64,000 bases of DNA from Citrobacter arsenatis (GCF_004353845.1 NZ_CP037864.1:1984001-2048000), one strand, 5' to 3'. Counted from the stretch's first letter, positions 45,801-54,264 are shown. Numbers and translations: made by a program. The notes: generated by a model from the letters alone, not told the origin.

Positions 45801-46340
45801 ATGAACAATAAATTTATAGCTGTCGCTTTTACCACCGCAGCCGTATTAGGTACTGTTTCTACTACCGTATATGCTGATAATACTATTAAGTTTCAGGGTG
45901 AAGTTGCAGATCAAACCTGTACTGTAAATGTGAATGGTAATGCGTCTTCTCCTCTGGTTTTATTGCCAACCGTTCCTGCCTCATCTTTGACCACCGCCGG
46001 AACAACGGCAGGCACGACTAATTTCACAATTGATATTTCAGGATGTACGGCTTCAACTTCCGATACCGCGATTAAAACCATTTTTGTCGGTAATAATCTG
46101 ACCAGTAATGGTCGTATGGGAAACACTGGATCTGCAACAAATGTCTCTTTACAGCTGGTCGATCCAGCAACGCCAGCGACCCCGCTTGATCTGACGGGTC
46201 AGACTGGTGCGCCAGGGTTAAATCTGGTGGCAAACGCAACGTCGGCCTCTCATGATTTTGCGGTGCAGTACTACTCCGAAGGTGCTGCAACAGCGGGTTC
46301 TGTGCTGGGTAGCGTTCAATACGCTATTTCTTACCAGTAA
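45801..46340 (+). CDS. Major fimbrial subunit (type 1-like pilin)
   Basis: A 179-residue pilin. The signal peptide (MNNKFIAVAFTTAAVLGTVSTTVYA) is expected to be cleaved before DNTIKFQGEV, which is the donor strand. The cysteine pair is in ADQTCTVNVNG and ISGCTAS, and the C-terminal VQYAISYQ has the pilin penultimate Tyr. The region between is rich in Thr, Ala and Pro repeats. It is assembled by the downstream chaperone and usher and is not one of the named K-12 pilins. A 13-bp hairpin follows it. Confidence 0.88.
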   Translation: MNNKFIAVAFTTAAVLGTVSTTVYADNTIKFQGEVADQTCTVNVNGNASSPLVLLPTVPASSLTTAGTTAGTTNFTIDISGCTASTSDTAIKTIFVGNNLTSNGRMGNTGSATNVSLQLVDPATPATPLDLTGQTGAPGLNLVANATSASHDFAVQYYSEGAATAGSVLGSVQYAISYQ

Positions 46341-46346
46341 TCGTGT

Positions 46347-46374
46347 CACCCCTTCTGATGAATCAGAAGGGGTG
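46347..46374 (+). terminator. Long hairpin between pilin and chaperone genes
   Basis: CACCCCTTCTGAT (46347-46359) and ATCAGAAGGGGTG (46362-46374) form a perfect 13-bp stem. It has only a short T run (TTT) after it. Such intercistronic hairpins commonly protect and partly end pilin mRNA so that the subunit is made in excess over assembly factors. Confidence 0.75.
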
Positions 46375-46394
46375 TTTATGAAGAGAATTTTAAA

Positions 46395-47138
46395 ATGACT
46401 ATGAGAGCATTTTGCCGACTTTTTATTTTTATCCCGGCTTGCATTTTGATGCTCTGCTCGCCGGTGATGGCGAGCGTTGTGATGCTAAATACCAGGGTTA
46501 TTTATCCGGCAGATACTCAATCTCAAACGCTCCAGTTTTCTAATAATGACAATATTCCATATGTGATGCAGGTGTGGTCCGATGTGAACGATCCTGCTTC
46601 TACACCAGATAAAACCAATGCTCCCTTTATGTCGGTTCCGGCTCTCTTTCGGATTGAACCACATACCGGACAGTCAGTCAGGCTGATATTTACTGGTAAA
46701 GATTTACCTCAGGATCGTGAGTCTTTATTTTATCTTAACTCAGTACAGATCCCTCCAAAAAATGCGATTAAGGGCAGTCAGAACCAAATGTCTGTTATTC
46801 TGCGTAATCGCATGAAGATATTTTATCGACCAAAAGATATTGTGGGTAATCCGGATAGTGTTGCCCAACAGATCCATTTCTCGTTAAAAGAAGAAAGTGG
46901 TCGCTGGAGGGTAGTTGCGGAAAATACGTCTGGATATTATGCCTCTGTCATTACCGCCTCTCTTGTGACAGGCACACAAAATATTCCAATCCAGGCCAGT
47001 ATGATTCCACCAAAAACAACGGTAACCTGGCCGGTAAATAAGAAAGGACAGTCGATATCAGCAGCAAGTAAATTGAAGTTCACACTAATTAATGATTATG
47101 GTGGCCAGACTTACGCGCAGGCGGATCTCGTCAGATAA
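46395..47138 (+). CDS. Periplasmic fimbrial chaperone (first)
   Basis: A 247-residue PapD-type chaperone. It has a signal peptide to about residue 26 (SPVMA) and then VVMLNTRVIYPADTQSQTLQFSN as the first beta strands. LPQDRESLFYLNSVQIPPKN is the strongly conserved family motif, with the basic Arg/Lys anchor residues near it. It shuttles pilins to the usher. AAGAGAATTTTAAA precedes the start. It ends 52 bases before the usher. Confidence 0.9.
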   Translation: MTMRAFCRLFIFIPACILMLCSPVMASVVMLNTRVIYPADTQSQTLQFSNNDNIPYVMQVWSDVNDPASTPDKTNAPFMSVPALFRIEPHTGQSVRLIFTGKDLPQDRESLFYLNSVQIPPKNAIKGSQNQMSVILRNRMKIFYRPKDIVGNPDSVAQQIHFSLKEESGRWRVVAENTSGYYASVITASLVTGTQNIPIQASMIPPKTTVTWPVNKKGQSISAASKLKFTLINDYGGQTYAQADLVR

Positions 47139-47190
47139 GATTTACCCCGATAAAAATTTTTTGACGGATTTTTATATACAGGGGATAGGG

Positions 47191-49842
47191 ATGAATATGA
47201 TTAATAAAAACCCCCCTCAGGATGATTTTTCTAAAAACAAAAATATTGTTGCTTTAGGCCTGCCTTTTGAATGTAAAACCCGGCTTAAACCATTGGTATT
47301 GCTTCTGTGGATGATTACACCGCTCATGGCTTCTGCATCGGATGCGCTCGTTTCTGCAAAAACAGATCAGTTTGAGTTTGATAACAGTATGTTGATTGGT
47401 GCGGCTAAAGATCAAAATATTCTCGCTCGTTTTGATAAAGCGGATTCGGTTGCGCCAGGAGAGTATCAGGTCGATATTTTCATCAATGGGAATTTTTATA
47501 ATCGCCAGGCAGTATTATTTTCTGCAGATAAAAAAAATCAGGTTTCTCCCTGTTTTTCTCGCGAGCAACTTACGGCTATTGGAATTTTGCCTGGAAGTAT
47601 TCAGGCCAAAGATGATCATGATGCTTGCCTGCGGGTGACTGAACATGTTCAGGGGAGCAGCGCTCAGTTTGATTTTTCCCAACTGCGTCTGAATATATTG
47701 ATCCCGCAGGCGCAGATGATGCGTTCGGCGCGCGGGGCGGTGCCGCTGGAGAGTCTTACCGCAGGCGACACCGTATTATTTACGAATTATGACACCAACT
47801 TTTATCGCACCCAGGCAAGCGGTAATTACAACAGCGATTCGACTTATCTTGGGCTTAATTCCGGGATAAACCTCGGCTTATGGCAACTGCGCCAGCTATC
47901 AAATTATACCCGTTATTCTACGAATAATGGTCCGGACAGCAGCCATTGGAAATCAGTACGAACCTATGTTCAGCACCCCATCCCGGCAATCAACAGTGAA
48001 TTGACGTTGGGTGACAGCTATACCTCTGGAAGCTTTTTCAGCAGCCTTGGCTTTCTTGGTATTCAACTGGAAACCGACGATCGCATGATACCGGAATCCC
48101 AACGTGGCTATGCTCCGACAATTCGTGGTATCGCCTCGACAACGGCTAAAGTCACGGTCAGTCAATCGGGTACCCAAATCTATCAGACGACCGTTGCGCC
48201 AGGCGCCTTTGTTATCGACGATCTTTATCCGACCAGCTACGAAGGTGATTTGGTTGTCGAAATTCAGGAGGCGGATGGACGCGTGTCGTCATTTACCGTT
48301 CCCTTTGCGGCGGTACCAGGCTCTATGCGGCCTGGTCGCTCGCACGTCAGCCTTTCGGCAGGCCAGGTACGGGATATTGGCGATAGCGATGATATGTTCG
48401 CTGATGCCACCTGGCAGACCGGCCTGACTAACGCCATCACCACTAACTCAGGGGTACGTATTTCCGATGGCTATCAGGCTTTACTGGGTGGGGCTGTCTT
48501 TGCCAGTGAACTCGGGGCATTCGGTGTTAATGCCGTTTATTCTCGGGCGAATATGTTCGGTGACTACCTGACTGGTTGGCGATTCGGTACTAACTATAGC
48601 CGCACGTTTGTACCGACGTCCACGACCCTGGCTCTGGCGGGTTATCGATATTCAACTCAAGGTTATCGCGATTTAACCGACGTATTGGGGATTCGTAGCG
48701 CGGCGAATAGCGACAGTACATGGACGTCAAGCACCTATGAACAGAGAAACCAGTTTGTTGTGACACTAAGTCAGGGGCTTGGTCAGCTTGGGCAGGCCTA
48801 TGTTTCAGGTTCAACCACGACCTACCGTGGCGGCCGTGGTCGCGATACGCAGTTTCAGGTTGGCTACTCCAATCATTACAACTCGCTAAGTTACAATCTT
48901 TCAATGAGTCGGCAGCAGACAGGGCGCACACGGTATGGCGTGCAGAATATAAATGTTAATGATGGCAGTGATACGAGTAATAGTCGTACAGAGAATGTTT
49001 TTATGTTTTCCGTCTCACTCCCACTGGGGGCCGGGTCGCGCTCCCCGATTCTGACGACCGGATATAGCCATCAGTCTGACAATGGCGGTCACGATAGCTA
49101 TCAATCATCGCTGACGGGGACCCTGGGGGAGTCACAGAACACCGCCTATAGCCTGAATGCCGCTTACGATAATGGCGGTAGCGGCAGCAGTGCGGGCGCC
49201 AGTCTTACTCAGCAACTTCCCTTTGCAACTATCGGAGGAACTCTTTCGCACGGCAAAGGTTACACCCAGTATGGCGCAAGCGCGCGTGGCGCGGTGGTGG
49301 CCCATGCTGGTGGCGTGACGCCTGGGCCATATTTATCCGACACCTTTGCATTAGTTGAAGCGAAGGGAGCCAGCGGTGCCGAAGTAGGAGGAGGAATGGG
49401 GGCGACGATTAACAATTCAGGTTACGCGCTTGTCCCTTCGGTGGTTCCTTACACCTTCAACGATATTACTCTGGATGCTAAAGGAATCAGTAATCCGAAC
49501 GCTGAGCTGGTAGACAACCAACAACGCGTTGCACCTTATGCTGGATCGATGGTGAAAGTGCGCTTCAGAACGCTTGAAGGGTACGCCCTTTTAATCAGGC
49601 TTGCAGCGGGAGGAGAGGAGCCGTTACCACTTGGTGCCGACGTTTACGATAGCAAGAATCGGGTTATTGGCCTTGTGGGGCAGGGTAATCAAATTTATGC
49701 GCGAGCATCTAGCCGACAAGGCACGCTGAAGATCAAATTGGGCGATGCCGCTGCCGGGCTGTGCCTTTTGAATTATGACCTTCGTGGCCAGGAAATGAAC
49801 AAGTCAATGTATCACCTGACGCTGCCGTGTCGCAGGAATTAA
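47191..49842 (+). CDS. Outer-membrane fimbrial usher
   Basis: An 883-residue usher (FimD/PapC family). The ATG at 47191 after GGGGATAGGG is preferred; an open frame extends to 47092 inside the chaperone gene. The unusually long N-terminal leader of about 50 residues ends in the signal segment PLVLLLWMITPLMASAS. The N-terminal chaperone-binding domain starts QFEFDNSMLIG. The beta barrel with plug follows, for example TYVQHPIPAINSELTLGDSYTSG. The C-terminal Cys pair is in GLCLLNYDL and LPCRRN. It forms the pore for pilus secretion. Confidence 0.9.
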   Translation: MNMINKNPPQDDFSKNKNIVALGLPFECKTRLKPLVLLLWMITPLMASASDALVSAKTDQFEFDNSMLIGAAKDQNILARFDKADSVAPGEYQVDIFINGNFYNRQAVLFSADKKNQVSPCFSREQLTAIGILPGSIQAKDDHDACLRVTEHVQGSSAQFDFSQLRLNILIPQAQMMRSARGAVPLESLTAGDTVLFTNYDTNFYRTQASGNYNSDSTYLGLNSGINLGLWQLRQLSNYTRYSTNNGPDSSHWKSVRTYVQHPIPAINSELTLGDSYTSGSFFSSLGFLGIQLETDDRMIPESQRGYAPTIRGIASTTAKVTVSQSGTQIYQTTVAPGAFVIDDLYPTSYEGDLVVEIQEADGRVSSFTVPFAAVPGSMRPGRSHVSLSAGQVRDIGDSDDMFADATWQTGLTNAITTNSGVRISDGYQALLGGAVFASELGAFGVNAVYSRANMFGDYLTGWRFGTNYSRTFVPTSTTLALAGYRYSTQGYRDLTDVLGIRSAANSDSTWTSSTYEQRNQFVVTLSQGLGQLGQAYVSGSTTTYRGGRGRDTQFQVGYSNHYNSLSYNLSMSRQQTGRTRYGVQNINVNDGSDTSNSRTENVFMFSVSLPLGAGSRSPILTTGYSHQSDNGGHDSYQSSLTGTLGESQNTAYSLNAAYDNGGSGSSAGASLTQQLPFATIGGTLSHGKGYTQYGASARGAVVAHAGGVTPGPYLSDTFALVEAKGASGAEVGGGMGATINNSGYALVPSVVPYTFNDITLDAKGISNPNAELVDNQQRVAPYAGSMVKVRFRTLEGYALLIRLAAGGEEPLPLGADVYDSKNRVIGLVGQGNQIYARASSRQGTLKIKLGDAAAGLCLLNYDLRGQEMNKSMYHLTLPCRRN

Positions 49843-49857
49843 TGTGGGTAACAGCTA

Positions 49858-51204
49858 ATGAAAAAGAATCTCTTTATGCCAATGCTGCTGGTCGTTGGGA
49901 TTGGCTTGCCGCAGCTCTCCTGGGCAATGTGCTACCGTATCACCGGGACGAACACAAACTCGGCCTCAAACTATTATACCGAGCCGGGGAAAGGGACGGC
50001 CGCCTCCTGGGATGGGATGCCGGATGGCGCTGGCTCTATAGGTACGCTGCCGACTGTGGTTAATATCAATAACAGCGCTTTTCAGCCAGACGGAACGCTG
50101 TTAGCCACGGGGATTGTGCCGATGGTAGGGAACCAGATCTATAACCCGGAGCAGATCCTGTTTCGCTGCCAGGCAGGTGATATTAATAATCTTTATGAAT
50201 ATTACGCGACCAACGGTGATTCAACTTATGCGGGTCACGTTGAGGTCGGGACGGCTGCGGGCTTGCCGCAAAGCTACCAGACTTATGTCCCCGGAATGGC
50301 GCTGCGCGCAACAAATATGCTGACAGGGGAGTATTACAGCCGTTACTGGAAGGCCCGACAGCTTACCAATCTTGATACAGATTCGCAGGGTTGGCTTTTG
50401 GTGAAAGCGAAGAACTTCAGCAATACCAAAGTGGAGTTATTTCGCCTCAGTACCAGCGCAGGCGGATGGGGGGCTACCAGTACCGGTATTTATCCCCAAT
50501 CGCAGCCTGCCACTTATATCGCTTTTAAGGGCCCTGGATTTTCTAACGGTTTAAGCGTGGGGGCAGATTCTAACTCGCAATATGATGGCTGGTATGGCTA
50601 CTGGCCGGGGGGCGTTAATCTCTATAACCGTCTGTATATCCGCCGCTCTGCAACCTGTGTCGTTAATAATGTGACGCCATTAGTCCTTTTCCCGACGATT
50701 TCCGTCTCCCAACTGCAGGCGGGGGCAACAGTACGACAGCCGATTAATATCTCATTTAACTGCCAGACAGGCAGCCCGGCGAACAGCGGGGTTACATCAT
50801 TCACGAGTGGTGTCGCGGCCAATCAGACTGCAATGGGTATTCTGGTCAATCCGGGTAATGCGGCAACGGCTGCGTCATTAGGTCTGACGTCAGGGTCTGG
50901 TGTCACTTATTTGGTTTCAGATAACTACGGTACGGATCCTTCGGTCGCTACCGGAGTAGGTATTCAGATAAGCAGAACCAATGGGACGCTGCTTAATTTA
51001 CTCAGTTCGTTAAGTGGTTCGGTATTGGGTGGGAATGCTGCGGGCTGGTATCCGCTTCTGGATGATGCTGTAGGCGGGGGCGTGGTTAGTGGGGTGACGA
51101 CCTACAACAAAACGTTAAATGCGACCCTGAAAGCGTTGCCTGGAAAAACGGTTACTGCAGGTAAAGTAAGCGCAACCGCTCAAGTCATTATCCAGGTGCA
51201 GTAA
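49858..51204 (+). CDS. Fimbrial tip adhesin, two-domain
   Basis: A 448-residue protein with a signal peptide ending at SWA (about residue 23). The N-terminal lectin-like part of about 250 residues is rich in Tyr, Trp and Gly (YDGWYGYWPGGVNLYNRLYIRR) and has no family I recognise. The C-terminal pilin domain begins near ATCVVNNVTPLVLFPTISV, has a second Cys in FNCQTG, and ends AQVIIQVQ. This is the usual tip-adhesin plan, and the last pilin-like strand would take the donor strand of the next subunit. The stop overlaps the next ATG by one base. Confidence 0.8.
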   Translation: MKKNLFMPMLLVVGIGLPQLSWAMCYRITGTNTNSASNYYTEPGKGTAASWDGMPDGAGSIGTLPTVVNINNSAFQPDGTLLATGIVPMVGNQIYNPEQILFRCQAGDINNLYEYYATNGDSTYAGHVEVGTAAGLPQSYQTYVPGMALRATNMLTGEYYSRYWKARQLTNLDTDSQGWLLVKAKNFSNTKVELFRLSTSAGGWGATSTGIYPQSQPATYIAFKGPGFSNGLSVGADSNSQYDGWYGYWPGGVNLYNRLYIRRSATCVVNNVTPLVLFPTISVSQLQAGATVRQPINISFNCQTGSPANSGVTSFTSGVAANQTAMGILVNPGNAATAASLGLTSGSGVTYLVSDNYGTDPSVATGVGIQISRTNGTLLNLLSSLSGSVLGGNAAGWYPLLDDAVGGGVVSGVTTYNKTLNATLKALPGKTVTAGKVSATAQVIIQVQ

Positions 51205-51932
51205 TGAACAAAATAAGCATAGCGGTTGCCGGTGTGTTGATGCTTTTGCTGAGTAGACTGGTGTTAGCCGGTGTGATGGTGGAATCATCTCGGGTGGTCT
51301 TTTCCGCAGCGGACCCAGAACGTACGTTGATACTATTCAATAGTAATGCATACCCGGTTATCGTCCAGAGCTGGGTTGACGATGGCTCACCAGACGGTAC
51401 GCCGGAAAATGCGATCAACTCCCCGGTCATGCCGCTGCCCGGTATTTTTCGTCTCGAGCCTGGAGAGAGGAAAAGTCTTCGGTTACTGGCTACACAGATG
51501 CCGCTACCGACCGATCGTGAGGTGCTTTACTGGCTTAATATCTATGAAATCCCCCCCGCGGATGCCCGCCTGCCAAAAGAGGCGATGCTGGTAAAAGTAG
51601 CGGTACGCTTACAGTTGAAGCTGTTCTGTCGCCCAGCGCATCTGGAATTGTCCGTGGATGATGTGGCGGAGAAACAGCAGTTCAGCATTTTTCGCCAACC
51701 TGGTTTGCTGGCGCTGAAAGTGACAAACCCCACGCCGTATTACGCCACTTTTGACAGCGTTGAGGTGACTGATGGTAGCGAATCGCAGCAGGTTAATGTT
51801 GGTATGTTGGCACCTTTTGCCAGTAAAACACTGCGGCTCAATGGGAATCAGATGGACTTTCCCAAGAAGATCCATTTTTTGCTGATTAATGATGATGGGA
51901 ATCGTGTAGAGAGAAATGACACCCTAAGATAA
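51204..51932 (+). CDS. Periplasmic fimbrial chaperone (second)
   Basis: A 242-residue PapD-type chaperone with a signal peptide to about residue 23. It has VVFSAADPERTLILFNSNAYPVIVQSWVDDG in domain 1 and LPTDREVLYWLNIYEIPPADA as the family motif. It is clearly distinct from the first chaperone of the cluster, so it may serve the adhesin rather than the main pilin. A second chaperone at the far end of the operon is known from gamma-type clusters such as E. coli elf/ycb. The start overlaps the adhesin stop. Confidence 0.88.
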   Translation: MNKISIAVAGVLMLLLSRLVLAGVMVESSRVVFSAADPERTLILFNSNAYPVIVQSWVDDGSPDGTPENAINSPVMPLPGIFRLEPGERKSLRLLATQMPLPTDREVLYWLNIYEIPPADARLPKEAMLVKVAVRLQLKLFCRPAHLELSVDDVAEKQQFSIFRQPGLLALKVTNPTPYYATFDSVEVTDGSESQQVNVGMLAPFASKTLRLNGNQMDFPKKIHFLLINDDGNRVERNDTLR

Positions 51933-52093
51933 ATGTCTTAATGAGGCACTATTCAACCAGCGGATAGCTGATTTAAAAGGGAGATATGCGCGGTATTTGT
52001 TATCTCTTTGAACAGGGCATTCTTTTAACAGCAAATTCGGTTATTGATAATCCGTCTCAGTTGGGAAAGATTAATTAAATTTCGGTATAGCTA

Positions 52094-52720
52094 ATGATTA
52101 ATATTGTAATAAAAGAACCGGATGTATTATTTCAGAGTGGGTTGGCCTCGCTTTTTACTGAGTTCTTTTCCCATGAGAATAAAAAAATTGATTTCAATTT
52201 TAACTTCACGTCAGCAAGTGCTAAAGCGGCGGATATCATTGTGCTTTCGTTATGTCCCGGAGAGTCTTTTACTTGTTTTCCTGAATTACAGGAGCGTAAA
52301 AAAGGGGTTGTGATTGGCTTTATCGATGATGATCTCCGTGTCTCAGTTCAGCCTTCTTGTTTTCAGGATATTATCTTTATTTCTCGTCGTGCACCCGTGG
52401 CGCAGGTGCGCACTGTTCTGAATGCTGCATGGCGAAGGACGCAGCAGGTAGGCTATCGCCAGTCATCCGTCTCATGTTTCGAATGCCAGCAACAAACGTT
52501 TTCACCGCAGCAGATCCGTATCATGGCCGGTTTATATAAAGGTATGTCGGTCATGCAAATTGCAAATGAGTTGATGATTAGTGATAAAACGGTATTTGCA
52601 CATAAATATACGGCTATGAAAAAATTTAATTTGCACAGTGATTATGAACTGTTGCTATTACTCAATAAGATGATAGAGAGGAACGATTGGCACAAATATT
52701 TTCACGGATATATGAAGTGA
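52094..52720 (+). CDS. LuxR-type regulator with degenerate receiver domain
   Basis: A 208-residue regulator. The C-terminal LuxR/NarL helix-turn-helix is clear: FSPQQIRIMAGLYKGMSVMQIANELMISDKTVFAHKYTAMKKF. The N-terminal half resembles a response-regulator fold (MINIVIKEPDVLFQSGLASLF), but the third strand reads DIIVLSL with Ser where the phospho-acceptor Asp should be. It is therefore probably not phosphorylated. It is AT-rich, follows the fimbrial operon by 161 bases on the same strand, and resembles regulators such as FimW/FimZ-type proteins found beside fimbrial genes. A role in island regulation is inferred. Confidence 0.72.
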   Translation: MINIVIKEPDVLFQSGLASLFTEFFSHENKKIDFNFNFTSASAKAADIIVLSLCPGESFTCFPELQERKKGVVIGFIDDDLRVSVQPSCFQDIIFISRRAPVAQVRTVLNAAWRRTQQVGYRQSSVSCFECQQQTFSPQQIRIMAGLYKGMSVMQIANELMISDKTVFAHKYTAMKKFNLHSDYELLLLLNKMIERNDWHKYFHGYMK

Positions 52721-52898
52721 TAATATCAAGGAGCAATGTGCTGTGTTTTTACATTCAGGAGGAATTATTTCATTTCAAGGAGTGGCAACCGAACTGATAA
52801 TCCTCGATCGTACCTTGCACGATGATCTGGCATGGTATCAGCGTCTGCCCATTAGGTGAGCGGGCGAGGCAATTATGGATATCTCGCTGCTGGGCCTT
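52721..52898 (+). other. Short gene-free right edge of the fimbrial island
   Basis: No complete gene. One plus-strand frame (about 52770-52860) reads ATELIILDRTLHDDLAWYQRLPIR then stop; it looks like a C-terminal gene remnant but I cannot name it. The sequence then meets the conserved flank of the tRNA-Asn gene. No integrase or attachment repeat was found. Confidence 0.35.
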
Positions 52899-52904
52899 GA
52901 AAAG

Positions 52905-52936
52905 CAAAAAGCCTGCTTAGTTTCCTAAGCAGGCTT
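52905..52936 (-). terminator. Terminator of tRNA-Asn copy 1
   Basis: A perfect 12-bp stem AAGCCTGCTTAG (52909-52920) with CTAAGCAGGCTT (52925-52936), loop TTTC (GAAA on the RNA). On the minus strand it ends in a T run. Confidence 0.9.
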
Positions 52937-52944
52937 CTTAAATA

Positions 52945-53020
52945 TGGCTCCTCTGACTGGACTCGAACCAGTGACATACGGATTAACAGTCCGCCGTTCT
53001 ACCGACTGAACTACAGAGGA
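52945..53020 (-). tRNA. tRNA-Asn(GUU), copy 1
   Basis: A 76-base gene identical to E. coli tRNA-Asn: TCCTCTGTAGTTCAGTCGGT at the 5' end, GTT anticodon in GGACTGTTAATCCG, TTCGAGTCC T-loop, and an encoded CCA end. In E. coli these genes (asnT, U, V, W) are standard island insertion points. The fimbrial island abuts its 3' side. Confidence 0.97.
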
Positions 53021-53038
53021 ATCGTTTGAACGAGGCGC

Positions 53039-53067
53039 ATATTAGCGAGGGTGATGGGGCTTGTCAA
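53039..53067 (-). promoter_or_regulatory. Promoter of tRNA-Asn copy 1
   Basis: On the minus strand TTGACA (53062-53067) and TAATAT (53039-53044) are 17 bp apart, 18 bp before the mature tRNA. A strong consensus-like sigma-70 promoter. Confidence 0.85.
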
Positions 53068-53142
53068 AGGGGTAAATACATTTGTGCGTTCGTTTGCTGA
53101 CAAAATCAGCAAAGAGGCGATCTTTCCGTCTTTTTATGCTTT

Positions 53143-53159
53143 TGCCCCATTCTGGTGCG
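53143..53159 (+). promoter_or_regulatory. NtrC activator site of nac
   Basis: TGCCCCATTCTGGTGCG is a near match to the NtrC palindrome TGCACC-N5-GGTGCA. It lies about 135-150 bp upstream of the sigma-54 promoter, the known arrangement for nac enhancers. Confidence 0.7.
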
Positions 53160-53276
53160 CGTCTACCTCTTCCAGGGCAGTCAGAATAAGCCATACAGTT
53201 GAACATAATGTTCTTCCTGCACCTTTGCTCCTGACTTTACGGGGCTTTAGCCGCAAAACACCGTTTCAGAAGAAAC

Positions 53277-53292
53277 TGGCAAGCATCTTGCA
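53277..53292 (+). promoter_or_regulatory. Sigma-54 promoter of nac
   Basis: TGGCAAGCATCTTGCA fits the sigma-54 consensus TGGCAC-N5-TTGCA. The GG and GC dinucleotides are spaced as -24/-12. It sits 55 bp before the nac start, so nac is expected to be nitrogen-regulated. Confidence 0.9.
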
Positions 53293-53346
53293 GTACTGAA
53301 CTCAATGACTGCCAGCACGGGTTCTGGTATTCCGACAGGAGGCAAA

Positions 53347-54264
53347 ATGAACTTCAGACGACTGAAATATTTCGTAAAAATCGTCGATATTGGTAGCCTG
53401 ACCCAGGCAGCGGAAGTGTTGCACATTGCGCAACCCGCACTGAGCCAACAGGTTGCCACGCTGGAAGGCGAACTTGATCAGCAACTGCTGATTCGTACCA
53501 AGCGCGGCGTCACGCCGACGGAAGCGGGGAAAGTGTTATATACCCACGCCCGGACGATTTTACGTCAGTGCGAACAGGCGCACCTTGCGGTCAATAACGT
53601 GGGCCAGACCCTGGGGGGACAGGTCTCTATTGGCCTTGCGCCAGGTACAGCGGCGTCATCCATCACTATGCCGTTATTACAGACAGTACGAGCTGAACTG
53701 CCCGATGTGCTGGTCTATTTGCATGAAAACAGTGGGGCGGTGCTGAATGATAAGCTGCTCAGCGGGCAATTAGACATGGCGGTGCTCTATGAGCGTTCGC
53801 CAGTGGCAGGTATCAGCAGCCAACCGTTGCTTAAAGAGGATCTTTACCTGGTCGGGACGCGTGAGTGTCCGGGGCAAAGCGTCGATTTAGCCGCGGTGGC
53901 ACAGATGAATCTGTTTTTACCGCGGGATTACAGCGCAGTTCGCCTGCGCGTGGATGAAGCTTTTTCGCTGCGTCGCTTAACGGCGAAAGTGATTGGCGAA
54001 ATTGAGTCTATTGCCACCTTAACGGCTGCCATTGCCAGCGGTATGGGCGTTACTGTGTTGCCCGAATCTGCTGCCCGTTCATTATGCAATGCAGCAAACG
54101 GCTGGATGGCGCGGATCACGACCCCATCAATGAATCTGCCATTATCGTTGAACGTCTCAGCTAGAGGAAGTTTGTCGCCTCAGGCTCAGGCCGTGAAGGA
54201 GATCCTGTTGTCGCTGGTTAGTCGTCCGGCACTGGAAAACCATGAACTGCAGCTGGTCAGCTAA
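53347..54264 (+). CDS. nac: Nitrogen assimilation control regulator Nac
   Basis: A 305-residue LysR regulator that couples sigma-54 nitrogen control to sigma-70 promoters. The N-terminal helix-turn-helix LTQAAEVLHIAQPALSQQVATLEGELDQQLLIR and the effector domain match the E. coli protein. The ATG at 53347 follows GGAGGC; an upstream in-frame start at 53305 lies in the leader. Transcription is expected from the sigma-54 promoter. The last 100 residues are conserved, so the gene looks intact. Confidence 0.94.
   Translation: MNFRRLKYFVKIVDIGSLTQAAEVLHIAQPALSQQVATLEGELDQQLLIRTKRGVTPTEAGKVLYTHARTILRQCEQAHLAVNNVGQTLGGQVSIGLAPGTAASSITMPLLQTVRAELPDVLVYLHENSGAVLNDKLLSGQLDMAVLYERSPVAGISSQPLLKEDLYLVGTRECPGQSVDLAAVAQMNLFLPRDYSAVRLRVDEAFSLRRLTAKVIGEIESIATLTAAIASGMGVTVLPESAARSLCNAANGWMARITTPSMNLPLSLNVSARGSLSPQAQAVKEILLSLVSRPALENHELQLVS

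Larger units (their letters stand above)
52899..53048 (-). repeat. tRNA-Asn repeat block, copy 1
   Basis: 150 bp consisting of terminator, tRNA-Asn and proximal promoter. It is nearly identical to 55890-56039 in direct orientation. The shared flanks beyond the tRNA itself differ at only a few positions. Copy 3 at about 57755-57879 is inverted and shares only the tRNA and downstream side. Confidence 0.85.

Noticed and set aside
49827..50063. Plus-strand 78-codon frame over the usher-adhesin junction
   Set aside because: It overlaps the adhesin in another frame. The adhesin has a clear signal peptide and ribosome site, and the overlap has none.
43494..52944. Search for tRNA 3' end direct repeat and integrase marking a mobile island
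   Set aside because: No copy of the tRNA-Asn 3' end and no integrase or transposase reading frame was found, so I do not call it a mobile element.
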